Translations under genes and position numbers: made by a program
NCBI GenBank assembly: GCA_003611745.1
Contig: RAYF01000011.1
Coordinates: forward strand, 49,967-113,966
DNA from: a bacterium D16-36
Lineage (GTDB): Bacteria > Bacillota > Clostridia > Lachnospirales > Lachnospiraceae
Reading direction: 5' to 3'
DNA: 64,000 nt
Notes under the pieces: generated by a model
What the model saw: the letters and a program-made list of their open reading frames with translations, nothing else
Databases searched by the model: none
What the model was told of the DNA's origin: nothing
Part shown: positions 63,297-64,000 of the stretch, piece by piece
How positions within the stretch are numbered: the first letter of the stretch is position 1
How the letters are laid out: the number at the start of each line of letters is the position of its first letter

Positions 63297-64000
63297 ATGT
63301 GTAAAATAATCGCAATCGCAAACCAGAAAGGCGGTGTGGGCAAGACCACCACCACAAGCAATTTAGGAATCGGGCTGGCAAAACAGGGAAAGAAAGTGCT
63401 TCTGATTGATGCGGACGCACAGGGCAGTCTGACCGCAAGTTTAGGCTTTACAGAGCCGGACAGTCTGGAAATCACGCTTGCAACCATTATGGGGAACTTA
63501 ATCAATGACGGGGAAGTAGAGCCGGGGGAAGGTATCCTCCACCATGAGGAAGGGATAGACTTAATGCCGGGGAACATTGAGCTTTCCGGTCTGGAGGTTT
63601 CCCTTGTGAATGTGATGAGCCGGGAAACGGTACTCCGGTCATACATAGAGATTGTCCGGGAGAGTTACGATTATATTTTAATTGATTGTATGCCTTCTCT
63701 CGGCATGATTACCATAAACGCCTTTGCCTGCGCCGACAGTATCCTGATACCTGTACAGGCGGCATACCTGCCCGTCAAAGGCTTGCAGCAGCTTATTAAG
63801 ACGGTGGGAAAGGTAAAGCGGCAGATTAACCCGAAGCTGGAGATTGAAGGGATCCTGCTTACAATGGTAGACAGCCGAACGAACTACGCAAAGGACATCA
63901 GCGCCATGCTGAAGGAAGCCTATGGAAGCCGGGTGAGGATATTTGCCAATGTCATTCCCATTTCCGTCCGGGCGGCGGAGATTTCAGCGGAGGGCGTCAG
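63297..64000 (+). CDS. parA: ParA/Soj-type partition ATPase (cut by the window end)
   Basis: At least 234 aa, incomplete at its 3' end. Deviant Walker A motif NQKGGVGKTTTTSNL, ADAQGSLTAS, Walker B-like YDYILIDCMPSLG, and DSRTNYAK. ATPase that positions or maintains mobile DNA; on integrative elements it is usually followed by parB. Start ATG at 63297 after AAAGGAGAATCATC. Confidence 0.9.
   Translation, partial: MCKIIAIANQKGGVGKTTTTSNLGIGLAKQGKKVLLIDADAQGSLTASLGFTEPDSLEITLATIMGNLINDGEVEPGEGILHHEEGIDLMPGNIELSGLEVSLVNVMSRETVLRSYIEIVRESYDYILIDCMPSLGMITINAFACADSILIPVQAAYLPVKGLQQLIKTVGKVKRQINPKLEIEGILLTMVDSRTNYAKDISAMLKEAYGSRVRIFANVIPISVRAAEISAEGV

Noticed and set aside
1..64000. CRISPR array, rRNA or tRNA genes
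   Set aside because: No regularly spaced direct repeats with unique spacers and no tRNA or rRNA sequence seen on reading; a tRNAscan run would be decisive.

Overview
This 64-kb window looks like the chromosome of an anaerobic Firmicute of the Lachnospiraceae type. The support is moderate GC with AT-rich spacers and strong AGGAGG-type ribosome sites, a clostridial dcw (division/cell wall) cluster with tandem SpoVD/FtsI-like PBPs, an archaeal-type aspartate-semialdehyde dehydrogenase, a tandem bacteriohemerythrin, a holin-like type I toxin, and a ParA-led integrative element at the right edge. A chemoreceptor, a YjfB-family putative motility protein and an EAL phosphodiesterase suggest that the cell is motile. 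Genus and species cannot be fixed from the sequence alone.

Layout. 0-9.4 kb: housekeeping genes (pyrC, a degenerate Nudix protein, asd, a hisS-like gene), an unusual alpha-amylase/glyoxalase fusion behind an EAL protein, and a CPBP protease. 9.4-20.4 kb: the dcw cluster on the minus strand (mraZ, rsmH, ftsL, two PBPs, murD, ftsW, divIB, ftsZ), with a clear MraZ operator and sigma-A promoter, but without mraY or murG. 20.5-26 kb: an accessory island with a small His-rich, leader-like protein on a long 5' leader, a type I toxin/antisense-RNA module, an Uma2 nuclease-like gene, and a PqqD-HPr-kinase-like fusion paired with an ABC exporter, which is a candidate peptide modification/export system. 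26-37.7 kb: a secreted protein of unknown function, metY, a DUF5050-like protein, a coiled-coil protein, folBK, a glycosyltransferase, metH, a ~680-bp imperfect palindrome, a yjfB-like gene and a hydrolase. 37.8-54.9 kb: a beta-glucan utilisation locus. 55-60.1 kb: tandem hemerythrin, a YczE-like membrane protein and a heterodimeric ABC exporter. 60.4-62.4 kb: greA-lysS. 62.6 kb to the end: the start of an integrative/conjugative-type element.

The most interesting unit is the beta-glucan locus. A secreted GH16 glucanase with four carbohydrate-binding modules would cut the polysaccharide. A CUT1-type ABC importer (binding protein plus two permeases) would take up oligosaccharides, and two GH94-type phosphorylases would split them with phosphate. 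The same locus encodes a methyl-accepting chemotaxis protein whose extracellular sensor carries an inserted carbohydrate-binding module that is clearly a paralogue of the first such module of the GH16 enzyme, next to an orphan RbsB-type sugar-binding lipoprotein. A 19-bp motif recurs upstream of the four minus-strand promoters of the locus. In three of them it sits exactly 55 bp before the -10 hexamer. An AraC-family regulator is encoded in the middle, so chemotaxis towards the glucan and its breakdown appear to form one regulon.

Several non-coding structures are also present: three consecutive near-perfect hairpins in the araC-side leader, a family of terminator-like repeats, a hairpin repeat built on AAGTCAAATACCCCG, and a CAYGGAAATYAATTTTC-type motif that recurs near asd, metY and metH and at both ends of the large palindrome.
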